DNA from: a bacterium
GTDB taxonomy: Bacteria; UBA10199; 2-02-FULL-44-16; JAAZCA01
Assembly: GCA_021810905.1 (NCBI GenBank)
Contig: JAJZQH010000009.1
Span: 1-64,000 of the forward strand
Direction of reading: 5' to 3'
DNA length: 64,000 nucleotides
The position numbers were made by a program, and so were the translations under genes. The notes beneath the pieces were generated by a model, which worked only from the letters and a program-made list of their open reading frames with translations, did no database searches and was not told the DNA's origin. Positions 52,902 to 61,552 of this stretch are shown piece by piece (the stretch's first letter is position 1; every line of letters begins with the position of its first letter).

Positions 52902-53275
52902 GCGATGAAGTTCTCCGTTTCTTTCAAGAGGCTGGCGGCATAGTTCTTTGTTGCCTTCGTTTCAAGGATCTTTCGGCTCGTGGGGTAGCGCGCCATAAGG
53001 CACCACTCGTTGAGAGATTCTAGGAGATGGAGCTGATCAGCATCCGCGTCGAGGTCGGCCTTTCCCGCGAGAAAGACAAGGTTATGCGTGAAAGGAGCGT
53101 GTTCTTTTGTGGCGTTCACCACAAGCGCCTTGAGCATCCTCTCAGCCGCCAGATGACAGAAGAAGAGGCAGTAGTGGAATTTTCCAGACCGAAACAACGC
53201 ATGCGCGGTTTCCAAGGCGTCGGGCACCTGATCTGCCCAATAATGGACGAGTTTCTTGATATCTTGCACGGTCAT
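52883..53275 (-). CDS. hepT: HEPN-domain protein (toxin of HEPN/MNT pair)
   Basis: A 130-residue all-helical HEPN protein: WADQVPDALETAHALFRSGKFHY, then LAAERMLKALVVNATKEHAP and the TH of FTHNLVFLA. The R-x4-6-H RNase motif of many HEPN toxins is not evident, so activity is uncertain; it may belong to the group without that motif. It precedes the MNT gene on the minus strand and is the first of three toxin-antitoxin modules in the island. Confidence 0.85.
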   Translation of the reverse strand: MTVQDIKKLVHYWADQVPDALETAHALFRSGKFHYCLFFCHLAAERMLKALVVNATKEHAPFTHNLVFLAGKADLDADADQLHLLESLNEWCLMARYPTSRKILETKATKNYAASLLKETENFIAWLQRR

Positions 53276-53372
53276 GATGGATGATCCAGTAATGGAGGCC
53301 TGTCCTTAAATCAATGAAATTTTAGCGCTAGGCAACTGATCAAGGTGTTCTCGGAAAAATACGGAGGCGATT
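53276..53372. other. Spacer between HEPN gene and shared promoter
   Basis: No gene or clear signal is visible. The shared 96-bp block begins sharply at 53373. Confidence 0.5.
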
Positions 53373-53468
53373 GAAAATTCGCGCAACAATTTGCCAATTC
53401 TGCCGATAATAATGATGTAGGGGGGTCGGCCCGTCTGGGCAAGTGATCGTAAAATCAACGAGTTAACC
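53373..53468 (+). promoter_or_regulatory. Conserved 96-bp promoter/leader of family member A, with shared promoter copy 5
   Basis: The block contains CGCAAC at 53382-53387, 16 nt, CGATAAT at 53404-53410, a G-rich GGGGGGTCGG and a small GCCC-GTCT-GGGC hairpin. It is identical at all 96 positions to 61744-61839 and differs at four positions from 57846-57941. It ends directly at the GTG start. Confidence 0.85.
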
Positions 53469-55178
53469 GTGCCTGGCACCAAGTCCATATCCGAGGTCCG
53501 CGACCTCTACGACCTGATCGAGTTCTATGGGAACCTCGATAAGAACGCCGACGGCCTGCTCGGCCCGGACGAGGTCTCGGCTGAGGAGATCGCAGCGGGC
53601 GACCGGGGCGGCATCGGCTCGGCCAATGCCGACGTGAAGGACGGCTTCCTCTCGCCATGGGAAGTCATGCTCATGCGCGGGTTCCCTTCCTTCGTCGCTT
53701 ACAGGATGCGCAATGAGGTCAACTTAAAAGGACGGACGTTTCCAGACCGAAACCAGATTCCGTGCAACTTTCAGCCGTGCATGAGACCTGAGCTTCCGGG
53801 CATTCAGTTCTCAGGCTTTACGCGGCCCGAAGAATTCCGATTTGTCATACGCGCGATGAAGAACCTAGCCCCCGCGCTCAGAGAATGCGTTCATACGGTC
53901 CATCTGAGCGACGATGAAAATCTTGACGCGATAGGTGTAGAACGGAGAGGGCAGGAAGGCGCAGCACACGCGGATGAAATGGCGATTGTTATCAGAAGGA
54001 CTTCTTTGCAAAACGGTGGATTTGGTGAAGAGGATTTTCTTCATGAATCTGCGCATCTTTTGTCTTATCGATGTTATCGACTCGATAACAAATTTCAAGA
54101 GGAGTGGAGGGCCGCTGCCGGCGATGTTTACGACCGTTATGTTTTGCCGAGAACAGAACATGGTGGCGATGGAGGATGGCAGAATAGGCGTTCACGGGGT
54201 CTCCCCCAATTCGGATGCATGAATTCGTACGGAAATAAGGATTTCCTTGAAGATGTCGCAACATTTGCCGAAGCCGCCACATTTGAACCTGGACGCCTTC
54301 GTGAATTGATTGATCCAGATTCCGCATACTATCGGGACTATCCCGATCAAGCGCCATTCGTGGGCGTGTATCGCAAGAAATTGGATCTCCTGCTCAGATA
54401 CGGCTTCATCACGCAGAAAGAATACGGAGTGATCCTGCCCCTTGAACTCATCCCGCCGACGCCTGAGTTTGACGAAGCACGGAATGAAGCGCGCAAGACT
54501 CCTTGGCGAATAGCCGTCCACAGGGGCCTCGCAGATATCTGGCCATCCCTCACTCCAGAACAGCGGCAGGATCCCGTGCTGGCCGAGGTCCTTGCGGAGG
54601 AGGGACGAGAGGCACCGAGCCTCCGGAGCGGGGAGATGCGATTCGGCTTTGGGCCCTCCTTTGACAGGGACGGGCAAGGCTATCTCCATGCCGCGATCGA
54701 TCTGCGCTGGAAGCCGGTTCATCTTTTCAATGCGCGACTGAATCTCGGCGTCATGGCTGGCCTCGATGCGGACCTGACATCAAAGACCCTGGACAACGGC
54801 CACACTATGACTCGTGATTACGCATCCGCAAGATTTGGCGGAGTCATTACCTGGAGTCCTTCTCCTTTTATTCTTGGTGTAACGCCGTTTGTATCAAGGG
54901 TCGCAGCCTCACGAAAAGAGGACTACTACGACGAAGAGAAGAAAAAGACCGTGACGGTTTCAGATGACCACTTCACCGGAACCGGCATCGGCATGGAGCT
55001 CTCGGCGCAATGGGTGTTTGGCACAAGCAGTCCTTATTCAAATGGCGATGGTTTCTATTCGAGAGCCGCGCCAGGTCTTTTTGCCAGCTACGCCTATCGG
55101 CGACTGTTGGGTCGCGAAAAAGAGGGGTTTTCACGGGATCAGCATCAGACCACTGCGGGATTTGCGATCCTCTTCTGA
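53469..55178 (+). CDS. Putative EF-hand/zinc metallopeptidase with C-terminal beta-barrel (family member A)
   Basis: A 569-residue modular protein. Residues 1-66 form an N-terminal module with a canonical EF-hand loop at 24-35 (DKNADGLLGPDE) and a second, degenerate one near 55-66. The zincin motif HESAH is at 192-196 and a candidate ligand glutamate at 261 in FLEDVATFAEA. A conserved tail helix (KLDLLLRYGFITQKEYG) follows near 304-320. From about residue 395 the sequence alternates polar and hydrophobic positions in eight strands and ends in FAILF, as outer-membrane barrels do. No signal peptide is found; upstream in frame a TAG at 53418 leaves no room for one. The start is GTG with a weak GAG. 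Function unknown. Confidence 0.78.
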   Translation: MPGTKSISEVRDLYDLIEFYGNLDKNADGLLGPDEVSAEEIAAGDRGGIGSANADVKDGFLSPWEVMLMRGFPSFVAYRMRNEVNLKGRTFPDRNQIPCNFQPCMRPELPGIQFSGFTRPEEFRFVIRAMKNLAPALRECVHTVHLSDDENLDAIGVERRGQEGAAHADEMAIVIRRTSLQNGGFGEEDFLHESAHLLSYRCYRLDNKFQEEWRAAAGDVYDRYVLPRTEHGGDGGWQNRRSRGLPQFGCMNSYGNKDFLEDVATFAEAATFEPGRLRELIDPDSAYYRDYPDQAPFVGVYRKKLDLLLRYGFITQKEYGVILPLELIPPTPEFDEARNEARKTPWRIAVHRGLADIWPSLTPEQRQDPVLAEVLAEEGREAPSLRSGEMRFGFGPSFDRDGQGYLHAAIDLRWKPVHLFNARLNLGVMAGLDADLTSKTLDNGHTMTRDYASARFGGVITWSPSPFILGVTPFVSRVAASRKEDYYDEEKKKTVTVSDDHFTGTGIGMELSAQWVFGTSSPYSNGDGFYSRAAPGLFASYAYRRLLGREKEGFSRDQHQTTAGFAILF

Positions 55179-55209
55179 GGTGACAGATCGTGAAGATCGC
55201 CGCAACCGA

Positions 55210-56538
55210 TCAAAACAGTGGAGTCGGCGGACGCAGGGTTGCCGTGGGGAGCGGCGCAGGAAGCGTGGCGGCAGGCGTTGCAGGTGAAGTGAGCGGAACC
55301 GGGACGCGGTGGCCAGGACGCGCGCAGACATCCTTAAAATTCCCCAGCGCTGTCTCATTGCGCTGCGAGCTCTGCGCGACGGAGGTTCTCACGGCATCGA
55401 TCGTTGCCGGATGTGCGATTGCCACGTAGTTCAGATCCATCCGATCGAAGATCTCCTCCAGATCGATCAGATGTAAGGCGCCGACGATCAAGACCGCTGC
55501 ATCCTCATGCCTCTCTTCCATGAGTTGCACCAGAGAGGCCGCCATCGCAGAGGAACGCCATCGCGTCGTCTCCTGATAGTGAATGAGCCGATGCAGTATT
55601 TCGCAGCCGTTCGAACCGGACCTCCTGGCACGAAGGAGTTCAGCGTACGCATCGCGCTGGGCAATCCACAGCCTGCTGTCCTCGACTCCAAAGACCTGGG
55701 CATTCGTTCCTGCAGCGATCTGAAGACAGGCGCGATCCTGCACAGGCACTTCAGAGGCCTCGCCGCTCTCATGGACATGAGAGAACGATTGCAGCGCGCT
55801 GCTATCGGCAACAAGGCGCACTCCTTCCGCAAAGACGCCCTCGGCGCCGACAAGCGTGACGCCCCGTTTACCCAGCTCGCCGACCGATCTGGCGATGGCA
55901 TCCTGTACGCCGGCATTGTCATGAAGATCCAGATACACAAAGATCGTCCGCTTCTGCCCACTGTGCGAGCGGTGGGCGGCAAAGATGTCAGCCCCGAGGA
56001 TCTTTTCAAGAGCAGCGGGGTCAGTCTCCAGATTTGTGTTATTCAACAGGGCCAGGATACCTTCGGCGGCTGAACGGTCAACGCTCGATGGTTGCAGGAG
56101 GCGCTGATCGTGTCGGCGTATCGTGCGGAGCGCATACTCCTTCGCATCTCCGTAGAGATCGGAAAACGTTGCATATGGCAGTGGGCCGAGCAGTTGTGAC
56201 GTTCGAGCGGCTTCTTGTAGACATCCGTTGAAATTTTTGGGGACCGTAGATTGGAACATCGGGAAATAATAGAAAAGCGGAGAAGAGAGCCGATACGACG
56301 ATGCGTTGCTGCGGCTTTGTGAAGCGCACTGTTTTTCATAATAGCTGCACGTAGCGACCAGATCGTCGCCGTATTGAGCGAGTTCATCACACGGATCAGG
56401 CCCCGCCTCCGGCTGATCCCCGGCAACAGCCGCATCGCTATCGCTGGTAACCTCATGAGTAGTGAGGTTTGCCACGCCGCCGCCGCAACCAGCGAGCAGC
56501 GCCGCTCCCAGCAGAATCTCGCTAAAAGTCGTCTGCAT
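55210..56538 (-). CDS. Putative TIKI/TraB-like (ChaN-superfamily) lipoprotein
   Basis: A 442-residue protein with a lipoprotein signal (MQTTFSEILLGAALLAGC, lipobox LAGC). The C-terminal half has a late DAAVLIVGALHLIDLEEIF motif resembling the GxxH motif of TIKI/TraB and ChaN-like enzymes, with KRGVTLVGAEGVFAEG as the matching upstream strand. The middle part (RLLQPSSVDRSAAEGILALL) is not recognised. The ATG at 56538 is chosen for the signal peptide; the frame continues upstream to 56661. The very C-terminus is Pro/Thr-rich. It lies convergent with member A. Confidence 0.62.
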   Translation of the reverse strand: MQTTFSEILLGAALLAGCGGGVANLTTHEVTSDSDAAVAGDQPEAGPDPCDELAQYGDDLVATCSYYEKQCASQSRSNASSYRLSSPLFYYFPMFQSTVPKNFNGCLQEAARTSQLLGPLPYATFSDLYGDAKEYALRTIRRHDQRLLQPSSVDRSAAEGILALLNNTNLETDPAALEKILGADIFAAHRSHSGQKRTIFVYLDLHDNAGVQDAIARSVGELGKRGVTLVGAEGVFAEGVRLVADSSALQSFSHVHESGEASEVPVQDRACLQIAAGTNAQVFGVEDSRLWIAQRDAYAELLRARRSGSNGCEILHRLIHYQETTRWRSSAMAASLVQLMEERHEDAAVLIVGALHLIDLEEIFDRMDLNYVAIAHPATIDAVRTSVAQSSQRNETALGNFKDVCARPGHRVPVPLTSPATPAATLPAPLPTATLRPPTPLF

Positions 56539-56610
56539 AGCACTGATCACGTAGCGTTTCCTGCCGCCTCTGGCAATTCCTCTTTTTTCCCCTCTGCGCT
56601 CCTTCCAGCG

Positions 56611-56640
56611 CGCCCGCGAGGCGGTGAATTGTCCGTAATG
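56611..56640 (+). pseudogene. C-terminal remnant of a metallopeptidase family member
   Basis: About 30 bp encode AREAVNCP followed by a stop and TGAGC. They match the last residues and trailing bases of member B at 59797-59826 with about 27 of 30 identities, and the protein end of member C. Nothing upstream continues the similarity, so this appears to be the leftover end of a deleted or replaced copy. Confidence 0.6.
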
Positions 56641-56824
56641 AGCATCCACTGATCCCAACATGGACCCTGTCGTCTATCCGAGCGATGGAACGCTCCAGAT
56701 TCGTGATGCAGACCGCACAGACATAGCATCTCAAAGCAGTCCAACCTGAGAGAACGACAGGAAAACGTTGACTTCCCATTTATGGGAACATATGATCTAC
56801 ACAGAGAGATTAAAGGGACAAGCC

Positions 56825-57100
56825 ATGTGGACGGTACTTGAGCATCGAATAAAAGCGATGAAGGTCATCGACAATGCGCCATTACAAGTTCGACGCAAAT
56901 ATACTCTCTGGAAACAGATCGTGCAGCAGGACGGGCCGTTTGAACTGAGAAAACTGACTGGCTTCAAAGATCATGCATTAAAAGGAAATTGGGAGGGCTA
57001 TCGTTCATCATATCTCAACGATCAATATCGCGTGATCTACAGCATCGAAAAGGAAACCGTTACCGTATTTGTCGAACAGATTGGTCCCCATGATTATTGA
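56825..57100 (+). CDS. higB: RelE/HigB-superfamily toxin
   Basis: A 91-residue protein of the RelE/ParE fold. The features are LEHRIKAMKVIDNAPLQVRR, LRKLTGFKDHALKGNWEGYR and the C-terminal strands QYRVIYSIEKETVTVFVEQI. These toxins cut mRNA at the ribosome. The ATG at 56825 has AAGGGA 7 nt upstream; the longer frame from 56768 is not used. The antitoxin follows after 12 bp. Toxin first and an XRE antitoxin second is the higBA order. Confidence 0.9.
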   Translation: MWTVLEHRIKAMKVIDNAPLQVRRKYTLWKQIVQQDGPFELRKLTGFKDHALKGNWEGYRSSYLNDQYRVIYSIEKETVTVFVEQIGPHDY

Positions 57101-57112
57101 AAGGAGATATCC

Positions 57113-57610
57113 ATGACCCGATCAAGAGCCGATTACGTCGTCGCAAAGGATCGAGCAAATTTGACGGCCGGCGATGTAGTCAAGATGACCTGCGAGGTCA
57201 GCGAGATGACTCAGGCGGAGCTGTCGAGGCGTTCCGGCGTGTCGCCGTCGAATCTGAGCGACATCGTTCATGGGAGAAGGCCGGTGGGAAAGGCTGTCGC
57301 TGAAAAGCTTGCGAAGGCGCTGAATATTTCGCCCGCGTTTATTCTTTTTGCAGGCACGTCTGCGCGCGATGGCGCTGACATTTGCCTTTCGCATCGCGGG
57401 AAAAGGGAAAGTCTGCTTCTGAATGCAATTCGCACATTGAAGAACGCTGAAAAGAAACGGGTTGAACGGCATCGTGCCGCTATGAGAAGCGCCATTAACC
57501 TCATCACCAAGGCTTTGGAGCCGGACTCTGTCAAAAATAAGGTCACGCCATCGAATGCGGTTGTCAAAAGCGTGCGTGCTCATAAGCAACGAACCAGGCA
57601 ATCCCGTTGA
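57113..57610 (+). CDS. higA: HigA-type XRE antitoxin
   Basis: A 165-residue antitoxin with a helix-turn-helix (MTQAELSRRSGVSPSNLSDI, VHGRRPVGKAVAEKLAKAL). It would bind the toxin and repress the operon. AAGGAGATATCC precedes the ATG. It is longer than most HigA because of a basic C-terminal tail (VRAHKQRTRQSR). Confidence 0.9.
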   Translation: MTRSRADYVVAKDRANLTAGDVVKMTCEVSEMTQAELSRRSGVSPSNLSDIVHGRRPVGKAVAEKLAKALNISPAFILFAGTSARDGADICLSHRGKRESLLLNAIRTLKNAEKKRVERHRAAMRSAINLITKALEPDSVKNKVTPSNAVVKSVRAHKQRTRQSR

Positions 57611-57676
57611 GGATGTTTTTTTCTCGCCTGTAATGCTTTGGAATCACGAAGATTACACCCACCCATTATAAGTACG
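57611..57676. other. Spacer after higA
   Basis: A short T-run at 57616-57622 without a strong stem is the only possible signal. Confidence 0.4.
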
Positions 57677-57842
57677 ACCCAAATCCGACACTTGAATTTT
57701 CACTCAAATCCTCCCTCCCTTGATGGGAGGGAGTTAGAGGGAGGGTGACCATGCAGAACAACTACACCCAAGGGGTGCTTAGCACCCTCTCCCTAACCCT
57801 CTCCCATCAAGAGAGAGGGGATTTCTGGTGTCGGATTTGGGT
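57677..57842. repeat. 166-bp palindromic element (MITE-like)
   Basis: Outer inverted repeats ACCCAAATCCGACAC (57677-57691) and GTGTCGGATTTGGGT (57828-57842) enclose inner arms of about 41 bp (57706-57746 and 57783-57824) made of CCCTCTCCC-type words, around a 36-nt centre. The right outer repeat is the same word as the upstream promoter element. Confidence 0.82.
57829..57841 (+). promoter_or_regulatory. Upstream element TGTCGGATTTGGG
   Basis: It is part of the right end of the palindromic element and ends 13 nt before CGCAAC of promoter copy 6. Confidence 0.7.
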
Positions 57843-57845
57843 TAC

Positions 57846-57941
57846 GAAAATTCGCGCAACAATTTGCCAAATCTGCCGATAATAATAATGTAGGGGGGTC
57901 GGCCCGTCTGGGCAAGTGACAGTAAAATCAACGAGTTAACC
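57846..57941 (+). promoter_or_regulatory. Conserved 96-bp promoter/leader of family member B, with shared promoter copy 6
   Basis: CGCAAC at 57855-57860, 16 nt, CGATAAT at 57877-57883, then the same leader as in members A and C with four substitutions. Confidence 0.85.
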
Positions 57942-59822
57942 GTGCCTGGCACCAAGTCCATATCCGAGGTCCGCGACCTCTACGACCTGATCGAGCTCTA
58001 TGGGAGCCTCGATAAGAACGCCGATGGTCTGCTCGGAGCGGGCGAGGTCTCGGCTGAGGAGATCGCAGCGGGCGACCGGGGCGGCATCGGCTCGGCCAAT
58101 GCCGACGTGAAGGACGGCTTCCTCTCGCCGTGGGAAGTGGCGCAGATGCGGGGATTCAAGTGGGAGGACGTGCGGCCGCTGCGCATCGCGAATCAGATCC
58201 ATCACACGGCGTTCAACGACATCAAATCCCTTTCGAAACATGTTGAACTCGGCGATATCGTCTTCAAGACAGGGGCACCGCTATTGTTTCATTCGAATGG
58301 AGTTGTTCGTGAAGGAGTGACCGCACAAGCAATGACCTTCAACAGCGTTCCTCTACCAGCAGGCACCCGACTCAGTTTTAATTCTGCGGGTCGACTGGCA
58401 TCGGCGATCCTTGTCGAACCGATTTCGTACAGAAAAATAGCCATGCCCATCGGCACAAAAATTGAGTTCGGTGAAACTCCGTTGTTTATCTCCTCCGAAG
58501 AAAACGCATTCAGTAATGATGGGATCCATTATATCGAAATAGCCTATGATGGTCCGGTAAGCCACAGGAAGTTGGCAAAGGATTCGATGTTTCCCATTTT
58601 CAAATCCGGTAATGAAACTATCTACGCGCATCTGTCCAAAGGCGACGACTTGATCCTTATCGATGAAAACGAAGTCCGCTTCTCTGGTGTAAACCTCAAC
58701 TCAGAGACGGCGCTCTTGGGATTCTCCTGTGCCAAAGGTTCGATAATTCAATTCGATCCTGCATTGCACGCAATTTTTTTAAAAGGCGATATTCGCCAGT
58801 CGGGAATTCGCTTCCAAGAGATCGTTATTGACACACGTTCCCTTCAACGAGGTGGTATTCTTACCGAAGATACCGTAGTCATGATCGGTAATCGGCCCTA
58901 CAAATTTGCTGCACACCGTTATGTAGCTTTCACGCCAGAAAACATGATAGTGCAAGCCACTCTTGCGGAAGCAGTAGAGAGTCCCTATGGAACAGGTGTC
59001 TTCCCTGCGGGTTCGGACGTAGCCTTTTCTGATGACGGCAGGTTGCTCGAAGGCTCGATGGCATGCTTCCACACTTTATTCCCCGGGATATCACTCACTG
59101 GAGAAGCTACCCCCAAGGATATCGTGCACATTATGAAAAGCCTGAAAGAATTGCCACGCAAGGTAATTGCAAGTATTCGTGAGATTCACCTTGCTTCAAA
59201 AAATGAAGAAGATTCGGCAGAGTACAAATATGAAGATGGACATGCTGATCAAGACGGCCACACCATCACCTTACAGAAAGGTCGATGGAAAGGCGATCCA
59301 AATTACTTCGAACACTTTGCTCTCATACTGCACGAAGCCGCACACATCTTCACATTCGAGCAAGAAGAACGTTCCAGCAAATTTTCCGACCGCTGGAAGC
59401 AGATTGTCGCCGGAGTTGACGGCGATGTCTATGGGAAGGACATCGAGTTAGCTAGTGACAAAACCATTATGACACATTGGACTTCAAAAGATCAGTCGGC
59501 TTCGGATCAAGGCCCGCGCAATGGCTGCGTGAGCGCCTATGGATGTCAGAACTTATACGAGGATGTTGCCACACACGTCCGAACGATCGTGTCTGATCCA
59601 GGTCTCTACCGGGAGTTGATTGATCCTGACTCCAAGTTCTATGAAAATGACAAGGATCAGAAAAAGTACGCCCCCGTCTACCGCGCCAAGCTCGAACTCT
59701 TGCACGAGTACGGCTTTATCACCGATGCGAAATACCGCGAGATCGTTCCGGAAGAGCCAAAACAGAAGCACCAGGATATTGCCAATTTCTGTGCCCGCGA
59801 GGCCGTGAATTGTCCGCAATGA
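57942..59822 (+). CDS. Putative EF-hand/zinc metallopeptidase (family member B)
   Basis: A 626-residue modular protein. The N-terminal module (residues 1-66) is nearly identical to that of member A at DNA level up to about 58136, then diverges. Residues 75-390 are a series of beta-strand repeats with the pattern F-x-x-x-G-x-(L/V)-x-x-(A/G)-x-L and P-x-G-(T/S) turns, as in MORN-like surface proteins. The zincin motif HEAAH is at 464-468, with the candidate third ligand Glu540 in LYEDVATHV. The tail helix LELLHEYGFITDAKYREI and the end AREAVNCPQ with two cysteines follow. There is no signal peptide. The GTG start has a weak ribosome-binding site. Function unknown. Confidence 0.8.
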   Translation: MPGTKSISEVRDLYDLIELYGSLDKNADGLLGAGEVSAEEIAAGDRGGIGSANADVKDGFLSPWEVAQMRGFKWEDVRPLRIANQIHHTAFNDIKSLSKHVELGDIVFKTGAPLLFHSNGVVREGVTAQAMTFNSVPLPAGTRLSFNSAGRLASAILVEPISYRKIAMPIGTKIEFGETPLFISSEENAFSNDGIHYIEIAYDGPVSHRKLAKDSMFPIFKSGNETIYAHLSKGDDLILIDENEVRFSGVNLNSETALLGFSCAKGSIIQFDPALHAIFLKGDIRQSGIRFQEIVIDTRSLQRGGILTEDTVVMIGNRPYKFAAHRYVAFTPENMIVQATLAEAVESPYGTGVFPAGSDVAFSDDGRLLEGSMACFHTLFPGISLTGEATPKDIVHIMKSLKELPRKVIASIREIHLASKNEEDSAEYKYEDGHADQDGHTITLQKGRWKGDPNYFEHFALILHEAAHIFTFEQEERSSKFSDRWKQIVAGVDGDVYGKDIELASDKTIMTHWTSKDQSASDQGPRNGCVSAYGCQNLYEDVATHVRTIVSDPGLYRELIDPDSKFYENDKDQKKYAPVYRAKLELLHEYGFITDAKYREIVPEEPKQKHQDIANFCAREAVNCPQ

Positions 59823-59844
59823 GCGCGTTCTGATTGCTATTGAA

Positions 59845-60885
59845 CTATGCGCGATTGATACGATCTTCGAGTTCCTTCAACCCGTCGATGATCGTCTTCC
59901 ACTCAGGGTAGTCGCCAAAGATCATCGCCTGCATCTCCACGTAGTCGGCTTGAAGCGCTGCAAGCCGTTCGTTGGGAGGCACGAGATGGAAGCTCCCCGG
60001 TACGGCGGTTTCGTAGTGCGCCCATGCCGAACGGAAGAAGACCGATTTGTGTTCAGCCACCCTGCGCAACAAGTTGGGCTGCGCGAGCGCCTCCGATGCA
60101 ATTTCCGTCTTCGAGAGCTGATAGAGGTCGTAGTAGTGGCGGGAAAGCCGCTCTCTTTTCTTCGCCGAACTGGTGCGATGCGCCTCTGCGTGCAGCAGCG
60201 TCGCCTTTTCCCAAAAAGTTCGAATGGCCTCAAGCGCCGTCACCTCACACGATGTCGCGGTAAACATCGCCGGGAAGAGCTCGGCTGCATAAGCAGTCAC
60301 CGAATGTTTTCCTGCCGGCCAGGAGTCCGAACGAGCGCCAAGTTCAAATCGCACCACGGGACTGACATAGGCCGGCATCACAATGCCCTGGAGGGCAATG
60401 GATTGAGGGTAGCGAAACAGCACCGCCTGTTTGTCCTCCGGGTCAATCTCTATATTCCATGTTGCGACATTGCCCTTGACGTTTTCCAGCACCGTCTGAA
60501 AGTCCGAAAGCAATGCCGGCAAAAACCGCTCGCGGATCACCGTCTCACATTCATCCTGCAACTGTTTGAGCAACGCGTCCTGCTTTTTGCCGCTCACGGC
60601 CTTTTCCGGATCACGGTCAGTTTCAAAACCCAGCTCACGGCGATCAAACGAGAGGTCAACGTCTTCAGAAAACCTCTCTATCGCGTGGAAAGCCTTTGAC
60701 AGTGAGGTGCCCCCTTTGAAAATAAGATGGAGCGGAAAGTGAACGGAGGAAAAAATTCTGCTGAGCGCCCAGCAGACCCAGAAATCCTTCTCCATGATCG
60801 CTGCTGAAATTTGCGAACGTTTGTCGGAGGCCGCTACGAAGAGATCGGCCCGTTCCCGAAACGGCATTTTCGCGATGCCATCCAT
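59845..60885 (-). CDS. abiEii: AbiEii-type nucleotidyltransferase toxin
   Basis: A 346-residue protein of the AbiEii/AbiGii family, the toxin of a type IV system that modifies tRNA or blocks phage. The catalytic core is LIFKGGTSLSKAFHAIERFS followed by EDVDLSFDR. The dimer of motifs III/IV and a C-terminal helical part (KRERLSRHYYDLYQLSK) are present. The ATG at 60885 overlaps the antitoxin stop (TAATG). The frame continues upstream to 61143 but is not used. Confidence 0.93.
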   Translation of the reverse strand: MDGIAKMPFRERADLFVAASDKRSQISAAIMEKDFWVCWALSRIFSSVHFPLHLIFKGGTSLSKAFHAIERFSEDVDLSFDRRELGFETDRDPEKAVSGKKQDALLKQLQDECETVIRERFLPALLSDFQTVLENVKGNVATWNIEIDPEDKQAVLFRYPQSIALQGIVMPAYVSPVVRFELGARSDSWPAGKHSVTAYAAELFPAMFTATSCEVTALEAIRTFWEKATLLHAEAHRTSSAKKRERLSRHYYDLYQLSKTEIASEALAQPNLLRRVAEHKSVFFRSAWAHYETAVPGSFHLVPPNERLAALQADYVEMQAMIFGDYPEWKTIIDGLKELEDRINRA

Positions 60886-61511
60886 TATTCGTTTACCCCT
60901 TTCGCACTGACGATTTTCTTCAGAATGGGTTTCATCCACTCTACCGCAAGGGGGATGTCCTTTCGAAGTGTTTGCCGGTCCTTTGCAGAGAGCGACCTGC
61001 GCAACTGCCGAACCACGGAATCCGTGATGCTGTCGCGTCCAATATGGCGCAGGGCCTGAAAAACAATCGCGCTCACCCTTCCACTGACGGCCATAGTGCG
61101 GGGAGCTGCGGCGCGAAAGACGATGGTCTGGGATCCGAAGCAAACCTTCCTGGGCTGTCCGTCAATGAGATAGATCGCCTTGGTCGAAACCTGCATTGAG
61201 AGTCCCAGGACATTTGCGGCAATGGCTCCTGAGGGAATGATGCGATTTCCCGTTTTTCGGGCAACAGCTTTTGCGACAGCATCCGGCAGGGGGTTAATGA
61301 CCCCGCCAAGCTTTGGATTGATTCGTGGGTAGTGGTAAAGACCGGGCGCAAGCCGGCGTATTAGCTTTTGCTTGACCAGCCTCGACAGGGCCTGGTCCAA
61401 TGCGGCCCTGTTGCCAAGGCCCATGAAATTGCTACTGCTGAATACAGCCCCCCTCCCGTGGCCTCTGATTCTTTTAACTAGCTTATTTACAATTGGATTT
61501 GACGTTTTCAT
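60885..61511 (-). CDS. abiEi: AbiEi-like antitoxin (DUF6088)
   Basis: A 208-residue protein with an N-terminal winged helix (GRGAVFSSSNFMGLGNRAALD, then KQKLIRRLAPGLYHYP), typical of DUF6088/AbiEi transcriptional repressors, and a C-terminal antitoxin domain. It is expected to bind its own promoter; a perfect 32-bp palindrome lies just upstream. It forms an operon with the AbiEii toxin by a 1-nt overlap. Confidence 0.9.
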   Translation of the reverse strand: MKTSNPIVNKLVKRIRGHGRGAVFSSSNFMGLGNRAALDQALSRLVKQKLIRRLAPGLYHYPRINPKLGGVINPLPDAVAKAVARKTGNRIIPSGAIAANVLGLSMQVSTKAIYLIDGQPRKVCFGSQTIVFRAAAPRTMAVSGRVSAIVFQALRHIGRDSITDSVVRQLRRSLSAKDRQTLRKDIPLAVEWMKPILKKIVSAKGVNE

Positions 61512-61520
61512 GATAATTTA

Positions 61521-61552
61521 ATGTCAGAAAAACATATATGTTTTTCTGACAT
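61521..61552. promoter_or_regulatory. Perfect 32-bp palindrome, candidate AbiEi operator
   Basis: ATGTCAGAAAAACATA is followed directly by its reverse complement TATGTTTTTCTGACAT. It ends 10 bp before the AbiEi start codon. A half-site ATGTCAGAAA is repeated at 61652-61661. Confidence 0.85.

Noticed and set aside
53306-53488. Minus-strand 60-residue frame repeated at 61680-61871
   Set aside because: It is the reverse of the conserved promoter/leader; its repetition follows from that conservation and the frame is broken in the copy at 57846.
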